This document shows positions 4,676 through 6,028 of a DNA stretch of 6,028 nt, piece by piece; position 1 is the stretch's first letter, and each line of letters begins with the position of its first letter. The position numbers and the translations under genes were made by a program. Source of the DNA: Bacteroidota bacterium (GTDB lineage: Bacteria; Bacteroidota; Bacteroidia; Flavobacteriales; Flavobacteriaceae); NCBI GenBank assembly GCA_023437485.1, contig JAEZGB010000020.1:1-6028 (forward strand). Direction: 5' to 3'. Under the pieces are notes generated by a model. That model saw nothing but the letters and a program-made list of their open reading frames with translations. It did not search any database and was not told where the DNA came from.

Positions 4676-6028
4676 TTAAATGCAATTAAAAATTTGTTCA
4701 AGTATTTTGATCGTGATCAGGTAGGTGGGCTTCACCCCGGTGGTTCCAAGCCCACCCGAAGCCAGCGTCGAACCGGTTTCAAGCGGGTTATCAGACGCAT
4801 AATACGCATACCGAACCTTGACATCCGGGTTTATGCTCTTGCGGATCTTGGAAGCCGATTGAATTGCCTTTTGATAATACGCACCCTCCATTTCAAGCCC
4901 GATAACACCCCAGGTCGATTTGTTGAAAAATTGCAAAAGATCACGATTTTGCAGCGAAGTTCCCAAAACGGTAACCATTGGTCCGGCGTAAACCGGGATT
5001 CCGTTGCCTTCAAACATTTCGGCTGAAAGTTCGTTTTCAAAGGGATAATTATCGCCTGTGCCCTCATTGATGTGAGCCGACGGAATCATGATATCGCCCT
5101 TGCCGCCCTCCAGGATTCCGGCCTTGCCCATGATCGAGACTGATTGCACATTCAAAAAAGTTTTCTTTTCCTTTGATTCCTGATAGGGCTTCAAAAGTTC
5201 GTCGATGGTCTCGTAGGCCTGTTCGCCAAAGGCGTAGTCCATCACAACCAGTACGGGTTTGTCCTCGCCCGTATTGGCGTTCGGGAACGACGATTTTTTC
5301 CAATCGATGCGCGCCGTGTCAAAAATTTGCACGTCAATATTGGTTCCGGATGTATCAGGCAAAAAGATCATTCCCGACTGTTTTGCAAATTCCTCCACCT
5401 TGAACCTTACATCGTGCGCACCCGGACGGCTGAGTTCTTCGTAAATATAAAAGTCAGTTTTGTCCTTGTATTTGGCTTTGAGCACATGCGTCGCGAAAAG
5501 CGAGTTCATCACGCTGTGCATATTGGCGCTGATGATGTGGATTGGGCGTTGAAGCAAATCATTTTCGCGCAGCACCGCCTTGATATTGTTGGCCCAGATC
5601 TCACCGTGGATGTGATGGCCCAGGCGCTCTCTCAGGACAGGGCTAAAAGTGATGGTGCGCTTGTTGCTTTCCAAAATTTCCTCAATGGCGAGTTTGCCCA
5701 GCCAATAAATGATATGCAGGAACCGATCCGGTTTTTCAGGCGTTGAAAACCCGTCGTAAATCGCGACGATTTCGGCAAATGTTCGCCCCAGGATGTTCGC
5801 CGTGTGCGAAATGGCTTTTTCGCGTTCAGCCTGACCAAGCTTTTTGGTTTGCAGGACCGCATTTTCCAGCTTGTGCCAATCGCGCGATACTTCGCCGCTT
5901 TCGTCCAACAACACGCGGTTCTTGATTTTGTGCGACTCGATGAAGATGAAGGTCAGGTGCGTCAGGATGTCATAAATATCCGATCGGCCGCGGGTAATTT
6001 CCACGTTCATCTGCTCGTCGTCGATGCG
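4676..6028 (-). CDS. Conserved Bacteroidota protein of unknown function (DUF6909-like) with C-terminal nucleoside-phosphorylase-like motifs (5' partial)
   Basis: The frame stays open to the window edge: six codons (RIDDEQ) precede the ATG at 6008-6010, and no ribosome-binding site is seen there. The ATG is probably internal and the gene 5'-truncated. Residue numbers below count from that ATG (444 residues to TAA at 4676-4678). The N-terminal part (1-150) looks helical and has no signal peptide or membrane segment. HIISANMHSVMNSLFA (158-173) begins a second region. The C-terminal half has three motifs resembling the nucleoside phosphorylase/MTA-SAH nucleosidase fold: a glycine-rich MGKAGILEGGKGDIMIP (294-310), LEMEGAYY (372-379) like the ribose-binding Met-Glu-Gly, and YASDNPL (404-410) like the catalytic Ser-Asp. 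I recall this as a Bacteroidota family named DUF6909, which I could not verify. It is presumably cytoplasmic. It lies 1 nt before the Wzz-like gene, so co-transcription with the polysaccharide genes is likely. Substrate and function are unknown. Confidence 0.7.
   Translation of the reverse strand, partial: RIDDEQMNVEITRGRSDIYDILTHLTFIFIESHKIKNRVLLDESGEVSRDWHKLENAVLQTKKLGQAEREKAISHTANILGRTFAEIVAIYDGFSTPEKPDRFLHIIYWLGKLAIEEILESNKRTITFSPVLRERLGHHIHGEIWANNIKAVLRENDLLQRPIHIISANMHSVMNSLFATHVLKAKYKDKTDFYIYEELSRPGAHDVRFKVEEFAKQSGMIFLPDTSGTNIDVQIFDTARIDWKKSSFPNANTGEDKPVLVVMDYAFGEQAYETIDELLKPYQESKEKKTFLNVQSVSIMGKAGILEGGKGDIMIPSAHINEGTGDNYPFENELSAEMFEGNGIPVYAGPMVTVLGTSLQNRDLLQFFNKSTWGVIGLEMEGAYYQKAIQSASKIRKSINPDVKVRYAYYASDNPLETGSTLASGGLGTTGVKPTYLITIKILEQIFNCI

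Noticed and set aside
4675..4701. Upstream ATG at 4701 as the start of the Wzz-like protein
   Set aside because: It would add MNKFLIAFK and overlap the upstream gene by 26 bases. The ATG at 4674 gives a typical hydrophilic N-terminus and follows the upstream stop directly, though the longer form cannot be fully excluded.
4535..5026. Plus-strand open frame of 163 codons over the Wzz-like/unknown gene junction
   Set aside because: It runs antisense to two genes with coherent proteins, is basic and low in recognisable structure, and has no leader.
5327..5746. Plus-strand open frame of 139 codons inside the unknown gene
   Set aside because: It is antisense to the conserved-looking coding frame, with no domain and no independent support.

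Overview
The window looks like a chromosomal piece of a Bacteroidota genome, most likely a Flavobacteriaceae relative. The evidence is a type IX secretion (T9SS) C-terminal sorting domain on the first gene, flavobacterial-style putative-Ig repeats, no Shine-Dalgarno sequences before the starts, and a Wzz-like protein next to dTDP-rhamnose genes. The base composition appears more balanced than in the AT-rich flavobacteria. I judged this by eye and did not compute it.

Layout. Bases 1-1466 (+ strand) hold the 3' part of a gene for a secreted, cell-surface protein: five tandem Ig-like repeats of 86-87 residues followed by a T9SS type A sorting tail. The rest (1456-6028) is on the - strand and reads as one tight transcription unit. 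In transcription order it runs: (i) a conserved protein of unknown function whose C-terminal half carries nucleoside-phosphorylase-like motifs, and whose 5' end lies beyond the window; (ii) a Wzz-like polysaccharide chain-length protein; (iii) rfbA/rmlA; (iv) rfbC/rmlC; (v) rfbD/rmlD. Junctions are +1 nt, +2 nt, a 1-nt overlap (TGATG) and a 7-nt overlap (ATGGTAG), so translational coupling is likely throughout.

How the genes work together. RmlA makes dTDP-glucose from glucose-1-phosphate and dTTP, RmlC epimerises the 4-keto-6-deoxy sugar, and RmlD reduces it to dTDP-L-rhamnose. The dehydratase RmlB, which acts between A and C, is not in the window. The Wzz-like protein would act later, in polymerising or exporting a rhamnose-containing surface glycan. 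The role of the leading unknown gene is not known. Its motifs suggest a nucleoside- or nucleotide-related binding site, and it is the best lead in this window for undescribed biology.

The two transcription units converge and overlap by 11 bp at their stop codons, with no room for a dedicated terminator. No RNA genes, mobile elements, CRISPR arrays or attachment sites were seen, and no intergenic stretch exceeds a few bases.
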